Shown here piece by piece: positions 1-12,700 of a stretch of DNA of 64,000 bases; position 1 is the first letter of the stretch, and the number at the start of each line of letters is the position of its first letter. The notes beneath the pieces were generated by a model. The model worked only from the letters and a program-made list of their open reading frames with translations. It was not told the DNA's origin and did no database searches. The translations under genes were made by a program, and so were the position numbers. Origin of the DNA: Lates calcarifer (Eukaryota; Chordata; Actinopteri; Centropomidae); NCBI RefSeq assembly GCF_001640805.2, contig NC_066852.1:7362194-7426193 (forward strand), given 5' to 3'.

Positions 1-3000
1 TTCTAGGTTAAAAAAAGCCAGTGCTGTACTGTAAAAATAAACAAAACATTTACCACAAAACACACAAAATTAGATCATAATGAAAATGTAGGGTCAGTCA
101 AGTACAGTCAGAGCTTCCAGCTTGCTGTACTTTGCAAAACAGAAAGTACTACTCACTGAATAAAACTATGTTTAAGAAAACTAAACTTGTTAACTTTTGA
201 ACTTGTGTACTTTGATTCTTTTGCTGCTTGAGGCAGATGCTGACATTAAAACTGAGTCTCAAATCGATGCTTCATATAAGCTTCCTAAAAATGTTTGCCA
301 TGAATAATTCAAGTAGGTGATGTTATCCTGTCACCATGTAAAGATTCCTAGATTAGAGCTACATCAGCAACTGGGAATTATCAAAGAAGATAGACAGACC
401 TACCTTCACATTAAAATAAAACGTGGCCAAAGTTCCACAAAGATCATGTTTTGTAGCATATTCCATCAGTACAGTTATGCTGTTTTCTCACATTAAAGCA
501 ATTACTTAAGCTGGTTCTGTGAAATTTGTGAATTTTATATGTCCAGACTGTGGGGACTTTCACTGTAGTTAAAAATGTCCCCATTCCAATTCCTTGTGCA
601 TTTACAAACTTCGTTTTTTCTCATGTCACCACACATTTTAGCATTGCCTTCCTTCTGTGGCATGAACATATACAGTATAACAGAGAATTTCAGGTTAGTT
701 CTACTCTAACATGTTTGATCAATTAAATCACAATGTAAACAAAGCCAGCAGTGAGGACACAGGATTTCAATAGGGGGCAGCAAACTGACATTATGAACTG
801 GACCTTTTAAAAGCAACTTGCCTACTGTGAAGGCTTAAGGACTAAAAAGGCCACAGCCAGAGCAGAGACTGGGCCACCCAGCCAATGTTTACATTCTGCC
901 ACTCCCCTCAGCACACAGGGCCCAGATCCCATACACACAACGCCACTGTGTATATAATCATGTCACCTTTGACAATGGCTTGAGATGTCTGCCAGCTAGA
1001 ATAGACTCCTGTATCCCACAGGATTTAGCCAAATTTGGCAGCTCCTGAGTTAAACTGAGGCAACCTCTCTATCATAGGACAGCAGAGGGTTATAAACAAA
1101 AGCAATCAGACTCAGCAGTGCCAATAACTGTATTAGCATCCATGGAAACAAAATCTCCCATGACCAGACCTTTGTCCTGGGATAGTTTTGTGCCAGTACA
1201 GGAAGAAAAGTCTGGAAAAATCCATCATTATGAAAGTCTTATATTCTACTTTGCCTGTATCTCCTACATGAGTCATGCTCAGAGCTGGTAAGATAAGCAG
1301 TACGTACATGAGAGGCAGTTTGTGTTAAGAAACTTTCTTTGGAACATAAGACTGTCCATGATGTAAGAAATTCTCACTTGACCAATGTTCCAAAGATTTC
1401 TTAAGTTAATTTTTTTTTGTCTATTGAACTCAAAATTGTTTATCTGGTATCATTTTTTAAGCACAATCACAAGCTCATCTTCTTTCTGTATTAGATAGAT
1501 TAAATAATGCAGCTGCTTGTTGTTAATGTTAACTAATCTCTTACAGAAAAATCTATTTCTAACTAAACTTGCCTAAAGTTGGCCAGTCATGGCAATAATT
1601 ACAAACTGAGACTAAATCACATCTGGCTAGCTAACTTGAGCTCCACAGGGCGGACTGCCGGACAGCTCTGAATCCTGAAGGCCTCAATTCAGAGTTTTTA
1701 AGATGATGAGACTCAAATGATGATGTGATGTTCTTAAAAGTGTAAATGGGAGACTGAAACAACGCTGTTCACCAACTGCCTGTCATTTAGGCTTGACAAC
1801 TACTGAGCTACCTGCTAACTACTTATATTGACGAGGCCATCACCTGGATCAATAATATAGAAAAAGAGTCACCACTCTGTTGGTCTTTTATGAAGAGAAA
1901 AAAAAGCACAACAAAGCCCCTAAAGATTCTTTGGATTAGACACAGAAACTGTTATAAAGAACAGACAGAATATCCATATTTACTCATCTACAGCCCACTA
2001 GATAAACATTATGTACTGACTATTTTTGTCTTCTCTCCCCAGAAGTCTTTAACCCATCCCTCTATCTTTTAGCATCCCTTCACTTTGGATTCTCTTTTCA
2101 GAGGCCAGCAGTGAAGTCTTGTCAGGTGGGCTTATCTTCAGCAGTTGGTCTAATAAAAAGAAAAACAAACAGCAGGTTTCCTAGTTGGGGGTTGCTTGGG
2201 GCCGGGTGTGTGTTTTGGTGTGTGGGCTGTTGTATATCGTTTGCTCCACTCCCGTTTTCTCCTCCTAACTCTTCCCTTTCTCTCGTCTTCTCACTTTCCG
2301 CTTTCCTCATGTCACCCACGGGGAGCCTGTAGTGCTGTAATGCTAAGTGACAGCATGCCTGCCTGCTCACTTCCCACGCACATGCCTACGCTTGGCCATG
2401 TCCCCCATGGCCAACGCTGTGCCTGGATAACGGAGCTGCAAGAGCTCGAAGGGCCGAGATCCAACAAAACAGAAAAAAGTAGCTCAGGGTATCATTTCTC
2501 AACTTGGTGTGTATTTAGACACAACACAGAGACTCAAACAAGGCTGAAAAATTGAAGTCAAGTACTCTGGTGATAATCTGTTATGAACTATAATGCACAA
2601 TTGCTGGAGATTATAAGGTTAGCTTGAAATTCTTCTGGATCTCTAGTTAAACAATTAAACATAGTGTGCAAAGAGATCATATCAAAACAATTAACTTCAG
2701 CGGCAGCAGAGTGGAATAATGCAAGGTTAAGGAGCATTGTTTCCGCATGGCTTTATCAGCAGGCAGGAGGGGCAGAGGAGGAAGAAATTGGTTTTCATGC
2801 TCCAGTTTTTGGACAACTATCTAACACAGTGTTAGTGTCTCATAGGTGCATGTGGTTTGATATGTTTCCTTTTGATTTCTCCCTTGTTGAATTCCTTTCT
2901 CCCACAGGGCCGAACGGAGAAGCAGCTTTAAAAGCCTACAGAGACCCTGGAGCTGAGTGCCTGCACAGGCGTTTTCATGCTGGAGGCACTGCTTCTCCTG

Positions 3001-4275
3001 GGGGTTAACACAGACCTGGTTATGAGTGTGTGTGTGTGTGTTTAGTATGGACATGACTGTGTCTGTGTACTTGACAGCCGTGGCTGTACATGCTCATCCA
3101 GGTGTGTCCTTGTGCGTGACACATGAGGGCATGTGAAACCCAGTAAATTTCTGTATTTGTTTGTCTATGTGCTAGCAAACCGCAGACTCCTCTCCCCCAG
3201 CCCTCTCTCTTCCAGCTTTGGCTACACAGATGTTCAACCCCTCTAAGCTACAACACCTCAGCTCTACTCCAATTTTCCATTAAACCTGCTGGGACCAAAA
3301 AAAGAGTGTGTAAGAAGAAGGAAACACCAAACCCTCCTGCAAAAAACTCTCTCCTCTCTCCACTTCCTTAAATGCTCTTAGAGGGTGCTTTAATCTTTTA
3401 AGCTCTTGGGGGCTAACAAAGCTCAGTACTGTTAAATGCAACACGGGCTCCTTACATAATCAAATGTAAGGTAAGAGAAGAGACAAAGGGAAAGGCCGGG
3501 GGAAGGATGGGAAAGCAACATTTCTGAATTTGTCTCACTCCAGTTTGCCTCTAAGAATGGTTAGCGAAGGAGGGAGTTACAAAAACTAACTGGCTGATAG
3601 TCCAAGACCTCCTTCTCCTCCTCTCTCTGTTATACTGCTGCACACACCAAGAGGCAGTGGCCCAACATGGCATGACAGAGTGCATGTTTCCTCTCTTCCT
3701 CTCCGCAGGCTGCATTGGCCAGCAACACAAAGGCCATTTCCTGCTCTCCACACACAGATATTAGAGTTGAAGCTGAGTCTCTCTGATGGCCAGATAATAC
3801 AGGCCCCAATCCCATCTAGGCCACAGCCAGGAAATCACGTTAGCCTGCTCCCTCCCCCTGCTAATACTGGAGATTATGGCACCAGGCTGCTTTGGCACAA
3901 ATGACTTTAGCTGGTATGCAGTGAGGCAACTTGTATTAAGGTCCTTGAGGTACAGTAATAACCTGAATTCCCTCTTTTGGGAGGGTTGTGCACTGACCGG
4001 CAGGAGATTAAATGTACAGTATATGTTTATCATTTATTATTCATGTGTATAGTGTGATTTAATAAGAGCCTGATGAAATAGAAATTCATGGTTTAGTATG
4101 TAAAATAATGGATCTGTTTTATTGGATGCATTTAACACATTTTTTTGTTTACAGTGGTTCAGTGGTACAGTTTTCATATACTTTTGTATAGTTCTCAATA
4201 TTTTGAATGCATGGAAGAACATTCACAGGACTTAAATTATCATCATTGACATAATGTCAATGATTCATATAAACT
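1..4275. other. Intronic sequence without recognised genes or elements
   Basis: AT-rich single-copy-looking sequence. The only structured items are a short TG run near 3026-3042 and a GC-richer patch at about 2890-3010 that follows a good plus-strand splice-acceptor look-alike (see findings). No exon, RNA gene or named repeat is supported. Confidence 0.5.
3026..3042. repeat. Short (TG)n run
   Basis: About seven TG units in a row. Too short to be a highly variable microsatellite but part of the general CA/TG richness of the window. Confidence 0.7.
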
Positions 4276-4277
4276 AT

Positions 4278-4500
4278 TTTAAAAGGGGCTATATGTAAGT
4301 TTTCTCTGCTGCTGAATGTGGTTTCTTGCTGGGAACAGGTGGTGGTAATGGTCATTTCCCAGGAGCTTCAGCCATTATTGCGATTACAATAAAAGAGGTT
4401 ATAATTTGCACCCTAAGCAGTGCTGGAGGCTCCAGTGACTCACAATCCAAAAGTGACAGGACGGGCTAGGGCTAGCTGGTTAGCATGCTAACTGTAGGAA
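4278..4500 (+). repeat. Teleost interspersed repeat copy beginning with a 'GGGGCTATATGTAAG' motif
   Basis: The segment opens with AAAAGGGGCTATATGTAAG and ends near GGCTAGCTGGTTAGCATGC. I recognise this start and the 'gacgggctag...gttagcatgctaac' tail from a dispersed teleost repeat; the family name is not assigned. The copy is degenerate. It abuts a second repeat starting about 4520, so the two may have inserted one beside the other. Confidence 0.5.
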
Positions 4501-4519
4501 AGCCATATTAGCATCTTAA

Positions 4520-4848
4520 ACTCTGGTGCTCTGAGCTAAATGCAAATGTAAACATGCTCGACACCGATAATGCTTGCATGTTACTGTTAAGGACATATAG
4601 GTTTAACATCTTAGTATAGCATGTTATTAAAGTCATTGCTGATTAGTAATACACACAAAGTACAACTGGAGCTGGCAGAAATGTCAGAAGTGTTTCTCAG
4701 GCACCTGAAGATGGTGCTTGATGGAGAGAGTCTGAGGATAAAAGTTCTTACAAATCATACTCTGAGAATGAATGTCAGTAACAAATTTCATGGCAATCCT
4801 TCCAATAGCTGTTGACATATTTCACTGTTAATCACAGATGCCAACCTA
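4520..4848 (+). repeat. Teleost 'GCTAACATG / ATTTCATGGCAATCC' interspersed repeat, decayed copy
   Basis: Contains in order GAGCTAAATGCAAATGTAAA, a run of AGCATGTTA-type words, ACACAAAGTACAACTGGAGC and AATTTCATGGCAATCC followed by GTTGACATATTTCACT. This order matches a very common teleost repeat whose consensus carries 'gctaaatgctaacatg', 'cacaaagtacagctgaggctgatgggaatgtc' and 'ttcatggcaatccatccaatagttgttgagacatttcac'. Other copies in this window are at 8310-8600 (same strand) and at 34880-35110 and 50720-50905 (opposite strand). The open frame at 4621-4815 is part of this repeat and is not a gene. Confidence 0.75.
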
Positions 4849-5677
4849 CAAGTGCCTACTATTCTGCAACAAAGGCAGCAGAAACAGCATCACAAAAGGT
4901 GGCATACAGAGGGAGATTACAGAGTGGGTAAAGAAATGCTCTCAGAGAAGTTCAAGAGTTTTAACTTGTTTGATTTAGAGGTGTTCATTTAAGGCTCTTT
5001 ACAACCAGCCACAGATAACATCAAGGTCACAAGAGAACACTGCTGGTGCACAGTCACACTGCAAACCAATGAGCATGTAGCTGACATCATCATTGACTGG
5101 TGTATTTTTGGATGTCTTTCAAAGAGGGGCAACAACATTATGTCGAGTGATTCAAAATATTCAGCACAAATCAGTGCTCCAAAGGAACACTCCTTATCCC
5201 ATTGGTGCAGTGATAATATCTCTTACTATCTGCTTTAGATGCGATGGAAACGCCATCACAAGCAGGGGAAGATGCTCAATCTAACTAACTTAATCCAGCA
5301 TGAATGTACTGGTCAGGAAAAAAAAATGGTCAGATGAAATTCAGGTGTAGAAGTTACACAATCTTTGACACATGTCTCCAATTGTGTCAATAAACCTAAA
5401 AAAGTAGGTTTATATGAGGAGACACATTCCCGTAAAACGAAAGAAGTTAAATTAAAACCAAAAAACCTTTTGAAAATTACATTTTCCATTTTTTTCTCTC
5501 ACTGTCTTGTATCACAGCACTCACCTAACAGATGAGAAACTGAATACCTAAGAGAGCTAAGTGTTATGATGCAGTGTGTTTACATGTAACCATGACCTTG
5601 TAAAGACTAGCAGAGATAATTACAGGTGGAAGCTGGCACATAAAAAATTGCAAATACACAGACCACTAGACGGATGG

Positions 5678-5705
5678 ACACACACACACACACACACACA
5701 CACAC
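5678..5705. repeat. (CA)14 microsatellite
   Basis: Uninterrupted CA dinucleotide run, followed by CCCCGTCTGTCTG. Probably length-polymorphic. Confidence 0.95.
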
Positions 5706-5709
5706 CCCG

Positions 5710-8305
5710 TCTGTCTGAGTCTTAAGCCAGGACTTCATTTGGAAGTCATTTCCAAACATAAGTCAGCAGGCGATTTGGACAGAGATCTGGTTGAGGAGGG
5801 GAAAAATAAGCTCCAGAGAGAAATAGGCAAGAGAAAAAGGAGGGGAAATGATTCCATGTTCCAATGACTTTCAGATGCATGAGCCAATGCCAACTCCATG
5901 ATGTCTGAGTTCACCTCCTCCCTGTCTGAATGCCTTCGCACGCATTCGCCCTCTCCTCCCTTCTACGAAGGAAGCAGCCCACAAACCCAGCTGTCCCAGC
6001 ATCAGTCGGTAGACGGATCAGATGAAAGCAGGAAACAGAGATAAACACAAACTAATTGCTCACAGACAGGAGAGACTGGGATGGGGTGAGTGGAGGTGGG
6101 GGGTGTTAGTTGTAAGGCAAAGGTTCAGAAACAGGATGGCTGGAAGTAGAATTGGAGCTAGTCTGCTGTTGGGCTGATTCTAGCCAGGGCCCTGAAATCT
6201 TTTGCATGTGCACCCTGGACGACAACACTTCCGAATCATTACCAGAAAAAAGATGATTTAAGGAGGAGATTGAAAGGAGGAAAAAACACAGATGAAAATC
6301 ACAGAGTGAGTCATGAGAAAGTGAGTAAAGGAACCTACTGGCAGCCAGAAAAAGAGAGCACAAAGTTGTTTAATCACAACATGGATTTCACGTTAATAGG
6401 ATCCTTCCATTGTTCATCTCAGGGCCCACACAAGATAAGAAAATAGCTCTACCCAGCACTTTTATAAAGTCCTGAAAGCCATAAAAAAGACAATAAATCA
6501 GTTTGTGGGAGAAAATAAGCTAAAGCATACTTTGAGTCCTTGTTACAATAACGAGCAGACTTTTCAATGGTTTTGTTACATAAAGAGGATCTTTGATATG
6601 ATGGAACTGACATATACAGGGCTCTAAGTTTGTATTTATTTTCAGTTAGTCACTTTTTTAAAGAATTAACATTAATGCATCTCTTTACATTTGACATGCT
6701 TCACAAGTGCATACGTTAGTATTTTGTGCAATCAAAAAAAATCAGTACTGAATCCAGCAATTGAAGGTTAAAAACACAAAAAAGCCTAAAGGTTTATTTC
6801 TGTTGCGGTCCACCGAATATAACAAACAGAATGACAAGGACAACATAGGATGCCAGTCTGTGTATTTTGCTATTCCAGGTAATCAGATTTACTTCCACCG
6901 AATGCACCCAAATTATTTTGCCATATTCACACAATTTAATTTACACTCTCATATGCAAGTGAATTGCTGGCACTGTAGAACCCTGATATGATGTTCAAAT
7001 GCCCATGAGGTATTGCTTTAGTAATATGCATTCCAGAGTGCGTACATTGTGGGTGTCTGTATACACACATGACACATGGACAGGTACGATTTCCAGCTAA
7101 AGTCTTCCATAATTATTTCTGGTGGGAGGACAATGTAAGCTAAGCCACATGTGTGCTGGTGTGTATAGCCAGCTGTGACAAGCTGAGACATGGAGAGCGT
7201 GGACTTGGGTCAGCTACAGCTCAACCACTTGACATGTCCACATGAAATACTCATCATCATCAGTGAGGATAACAAAGCCAATGGGCTTTTTTTCAGATTG
7301 CTAAAAAAAAAAAGTATTCTGTATCAGGCAAAATACAATAAATTAAATAAAAAATGTAAAAAGGAAATACTGTGTGTGTGTTTGATGAAGGCTGAAAAAT
7401 AGTACCAGATTTTCATCTCAGCAATATCACATTAACCTTTATTAACTCATCAGACTATCAGCATAATGCTAAACTGCAATATGACCCACCTCTGTAAATC
7501 CTCATGTGACTGCTGTGCATTTCACTCTATGTATGTGTATTCAGAGGGTCCTTGCGAGCAAGTGTGTCTCTTAAAGCTTGGCATAAATACGGGGGGAATT
7601 ACACATCTACTGGAGCAAAGAACAGAAAATAAAAATGCAATTTCATAATTAGAAGCTTGAGTGGGTGGGATAAGTAATGAACAAGTGAACAATTCCAGAG
7701 AGAGAGGTCTCTGTACTGAGCGACCTACTGCACTTTGTACACTGGGCTTTTTTCACTTACTTGATCTACTAATAAAGACAATGATAAACTGGATACAATG
7801 AAAACTGTTATTACATCTGAGTCACTATCCACAACAATCAGACTTTTTTTTTTAGCAATCCAACATTGAATTAATGATCTGCTGCAAATGTCTTGTATTT
7901 CATGTTGTAAAATTAATATTCACCAAAGGGTACACAATGACACATTGACTTCTTTGGAATCAAGGCATGCTCACTGTCCTTACTTTATCAAAGGGACAGC
8001 AGAGCATTTTTAACTGTAATGAGCAACACGGCACTAAATGGTTATGTCATATGACAGCTCCACATCATATATCACTGAATTTTGTTGTTGTCTAAAAGCA
8101 ATATACACTCTATGAAAACTGACATTGCCTTCGGTTTATGCAAGAAATCTACTGGACTTCTCTACAACACAAACACATGTTTCTTTGGAGCTAAAAACTA
8201 GAGGATGAATTCATCCATTTCAAGTAAGGATAGATCATTAAATAATTTACACTGGCACATACAATAGGTGAAAAAATGATGGAAACCAAACTGTACCCAT
8301 AATTA
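5710..8305. other. Intronic sequence without recognised genes or elements
   Basis: Mixed AT-rich sequence. The open frames in it are short and show no domain, and no splice-bounded exon with coding character was seen. Nothing further is supported. Confidence 0.5.
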
Positions 8306-8309
8306 TTGT

Positions 8310-8600
<291 letters not shown>

Positions 8601-9549
8601 TATAAGCTATGACAGAGGAAATACATGAATGGTGATACCAAGCAAGGAGTAGCGGGAAGGTAGAATTATTCATTTTGCCACATAACAATTAACATTACAA
8701 TAGGTGTGAGATAAAACCATACAATTATCTCTAACCTGTGTAACCATGGCCCTTATTTGCTGGTATTATAACCAATAAACCAAATTGGCAGCGGTGTAAT
8801 TAATAAATATGTACATGGGTAACCTTTAAAGGCCACAAAGACCTATCTAGTTGTGGCAGACCAGATGCAGCCAGGTCACTGAAAAACTAATAAATGCCAG
8901 TGCATGTCCATTCACTCTTCACCAATTCTGGATGAGTTGCTGTATAAGTAGAGGCAATAAAATCTATTTTGTGGACCTTGCTCTCTGTCTTTTTTTATCC
9001 TGGCAGAGGATAAGTTAGCATGGGACCAGAGGATAATGACCTCCAAGCTATAACACTCATGATTCTAGAGTATGGAGAGGATGCCTGCTCATTCCACTGC
9101 CCATTACCACAATCCACACAGGGGCTCTTATGTGGGAGCGGCCCCATTAAAAACTTTGAAACATGCCTGAAAAACAGACTGCATCCCATTACCCATGCTC
9201 CTTGGCAACAGCCATTACTGTGGATTGGTGGATGTTGGGCCACAACTCTTTGAGATGGGTGGAGAGTACAAATTATTGATCGTAACCTGTGAACTACATG
9301 TGTAGCATTGATGGGAGAAATGCATCGGGAGGAGGGGGGGTGTACAGGGAGAGGAGGAGAGAGTGATGCCATACATGGCCTCTGATCATTCTTACAACAC
9401 TCAAAACAAAATATCACAACATGCACACAAACACATCCATGTGTTCTCCGCATAATGCCTGACACACATTACACCCTCCCTGCTGCTTGGCTTGTTTCTC
9501 TCCACCATTTCTTCTGACAGTCTTGTGTGTAAGTACATTGTATAGCTGG

Positions 9550-9765
9550 AGGCAAGTCGGTGAAGCAGCAGATGCAGCATAAAGGCATCAAAGCAGCCAT
9601 CTCCACCCCAGCTCTTAGCGGGTCAACTCAAAGAGATAGCAGTGAGCCAAAGACACTTGAATCAAGGTTAACGGCAGCTTGGAGGGGAGGGCTATCAAAG
9701 TGATCTAAAGCACAGTTAAAAGGAATAAAGGTAGATCTTAATAGAACTGCCATATTGATCGGTGT
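9550..9765. promoter_or_regulatory. Candidate intronic conserved noncoding element
   Basis: A non-repetitive block of balanced composition with retained CpGs. It contains a TCF/LEF-type ATCAAAG at 9694-9700 and several short AAAG and CAGC words. It has no open frame of note. The call rests only on composition and on the known abundance of enhancers in early AUTS2 introns; conservation was not tested. Confidence 0.25.
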
Positions 9766-9769
9766 GAAC

Positions 9770-12700
9770 CTCACCTTTTGTGCAAAGGGGAATCTGTATT
9801 TCAAAAATTAATGATGGTTGCTCTTAACCCTTCAAGAAATGAGGATAGTGTGCAATCTTATTGCATCACATTGTATAACGGTTCTAGCACAAAGTGGAGC
9901 TGAAGACTATTCTGGAAGCCTAATACTGTATTCAAACATGGACTGGCAAATGCCTCGGACTAAAATATCAGATGTAATACTACGAGCAACAGAATTTTAA
10001 TGGGAGTCACTTGAAATATTTTTTCTAACAACAAACTTATGTTATTATATTATATTATATTATTAAAATTAACAGGTACTGAAAAGAAAAAAAAACTGTA
10101 TAATACCCTTTCAGGACTCTCATTCTATTCATATCTTTACTTTGTATTTAATCATATTTATTCATATCTTTTACTTATACTAATCTTTTAAAAAGTTTAA
10201 ACTGCTTTATAATGTTGCCTTTATATAATGTATAAATATGTTTTGTGTTTTAATCTTGTGTTTTGTGTTCTACTGCTGTGTAACCAACTGCCCTTGAGGC
10301 CACTGATTATTATTGATTGTCTATTTTGGTTGGTTGATTAATGTAGTGACACTGATTTCGGTCATACATTACTGTACAGCTATAAGTATACATACTCCTT
10401 GTTGAATAAGTACTCTCTACTAAGCCAAAAATCATACCTAAGCTTGTAACATCGTCAGTGGTTGAAGATGTATTGTGTCATTAATTCCTCCAGGAATCAG
10501 TCAGTAAAAAACACAAACACACCAACAGTGACATCTTTGTGGCCATGACACTGTGCTCTGATATAATGAACTGAAAGCAGGTAAAAGCAGGGAAAAATCT
10601 GCATATTTCACCTGCCAACTGCATACCTCGCAAAGTGGATTTAAATACAACCCTTACAAGCACATAGTCATACTCAAATGTTTAACATTTATCATTAAGA
10701 TCAATAACTATTTGTTTTTAAAATGTAAAGCATCTGTTCAGACTCATACCTGTTGATACCACACTGAGTGACAACAAGAAGATTTCAGCAACTGACAATA
10801 ATCAAAAGAATTTAGTTTTCCAATGCAACATTTTTTGCTCATTATACCCAGTTAGCTCTGAAGTATGACATTCAGACACATGAGATATGTGCTCTACACA
10901 GAAGAGACAGCCTTGGTAACACACTCATACACACAATGCCTTCTGCACTAACAAGGCTGTGTCCCCACGAGTCAATCCCTGTAGAGTGGCATATTTTTAC
11001 TGGAGGAATGACTGCTATGCATGTGGTTGTGTGGAGAGAGCCCTGCATAGTTCCACTGTGCCACTGTATAATAAGCTCTACTTATTTTAGCTTCATTATC
11101 GCCAACCAGTTCCCCTGCATCACAGAACATCACAGCAAATTGGCTCTGAGATAGACTGCAATAAAAGAGTATGAGAGATGGAGAATATGTGTATGTGTGT
11201 GTCAGCTTGTGTGTGCCACTGTGCCTACATTAAGTGAAGCATACAGAAAACTCATATTGGCTTGTGGAGTAAAACCCAGAGGTGTGTACTTTAATGAAAA
11301 TGCTACTCTCCTCTGAGCATGGCCTTTAAAAACTGAATGTTTGTAGGTAATATCGCGACATTTTTGGAAATTGCTGTGCATGACAATTGCCACTTTCTAC
11401 ATAACAGCAATTCAACAACAAATCAGTCACTGCCTTTGCCCTGTGGAACTAGAGAATGGCAAAGATCATCCTTGCAAAGCTACACTGCAGCCAATTAAGG
11501 GAGAGAACAATGTTCAACACAAGATTCAAAATAAAGTGTAAGCAGTAGACAGTAACAGGAGAGCTCTAGTGGTTAAACCAGCGCATCCTAAATGAGAGTC
11601 CCAGGCATTCTCTTTTGCTAGCAGCAGAGGGTGCCAGCACATCACAAAAATACCTCGGCATGCCACACATTCCACACAACTCCAAGTCCAGTTTACTCAT
11701 CTAAAAATACCAGACAAAGAAGGAGGAACAGAAACTGGACCTATTGTTGGTGTGCCGTCACTGTGCTTTTTCATGTCTGCTCAGGTTTCAATTATTCCAT
11801 CTTTCCTGGCAGCTGCTGAAGGCTGTGTCTGGGAGGGAGCACGGTCTAGACATACTGAGTTTATTCCAAGAAAACATATAATGATGTTTCATGCAGTGAC
11901 TTGATATCAGAAACCTACTATCAAGGGTTTCTAGTTTAGCTGGAACTTTATGTTAAGATAGTTGAGGTGTCTTCTAAACAAAAATAAACATTGCTAAAGA
12001 TTTTTCTGTGCTCTGAGTCTAAGATTTATCAGTAGCACTTACTATAAACTGCAGAAGTATGAGAGAGAGTACAGACAGAATCTAATAGATACATTTGTCA
12101 GAGCTTTGTTCTGGCAGATATGTGGAGTGCACTTGTGTGTGGATATATGGATTTTTTTCAGGAAGATTTAACGTTTCTCTTCCTTCCCCTTGCCGGTGGA
12201 AGATGAGGCCCAGAGGCTGGGTAAATCACAGATGGCTATTTCTCTCTCCCTGCCCTGGGGTGGCGGGAAAACCAGGCTGAGACTGCCACCTCCTCAGCCC
12301 GCGGTGGCAAAGAGCTGGCACTGTCATGACGACAGGGAGAGGAAAGAAGAGGATGGAGTCTGGCCTTCCCTGCGGGTTCCTCGAAGAAACCATCTCCATC
12401 TGCTCATCTGGGCCAAATCTGACAATAAACAGATTTCACTATTTCCTTTTGTACTTCACTACATGTGAATTTGAGTATACACCAGGGATATAGCCTGTGT
12501 TTCTTTCAGAACAGAGAATATCTTCACATTTACATTCAGTGTGTGCACAACACTTCACCACTAACTCATTCAATTCACTGAACATCAGAAATTGATTGTG
12601 TTTGGCACTGTGCAACCTAGAAGTGTTTTTTTTTCTTTTCTGAAGTGCATCCAGTTTTTCTGACAGTACATTGAAACTTTCTTCTGTAGCTCTACTCCTT

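Noticed and set aside
2196..2555. 119-codon plus-strand frame
   Set aside because: Ser/Pro/Leu-rich low-information translation with an overlapping minus-strand frame and no domain.
8995..9465. The longest open frame of the window (156 codons, minus strand)
   Set aside because: No recognisable domain, Cys/His/Pro scatter typical of chance translation, no splice signals in register and a plus-strand frame over the same bases. One frame of this size is expected by chance in 64 kb.
12190..12468. Possible exon in the GC-richer patch (MPVEDEAQRLGKS... frame)
   Set aside because: Frame shows no family resemblance, not even to other AUTS2 segments, and has no acceptor in register; perhaps a noncoding element.
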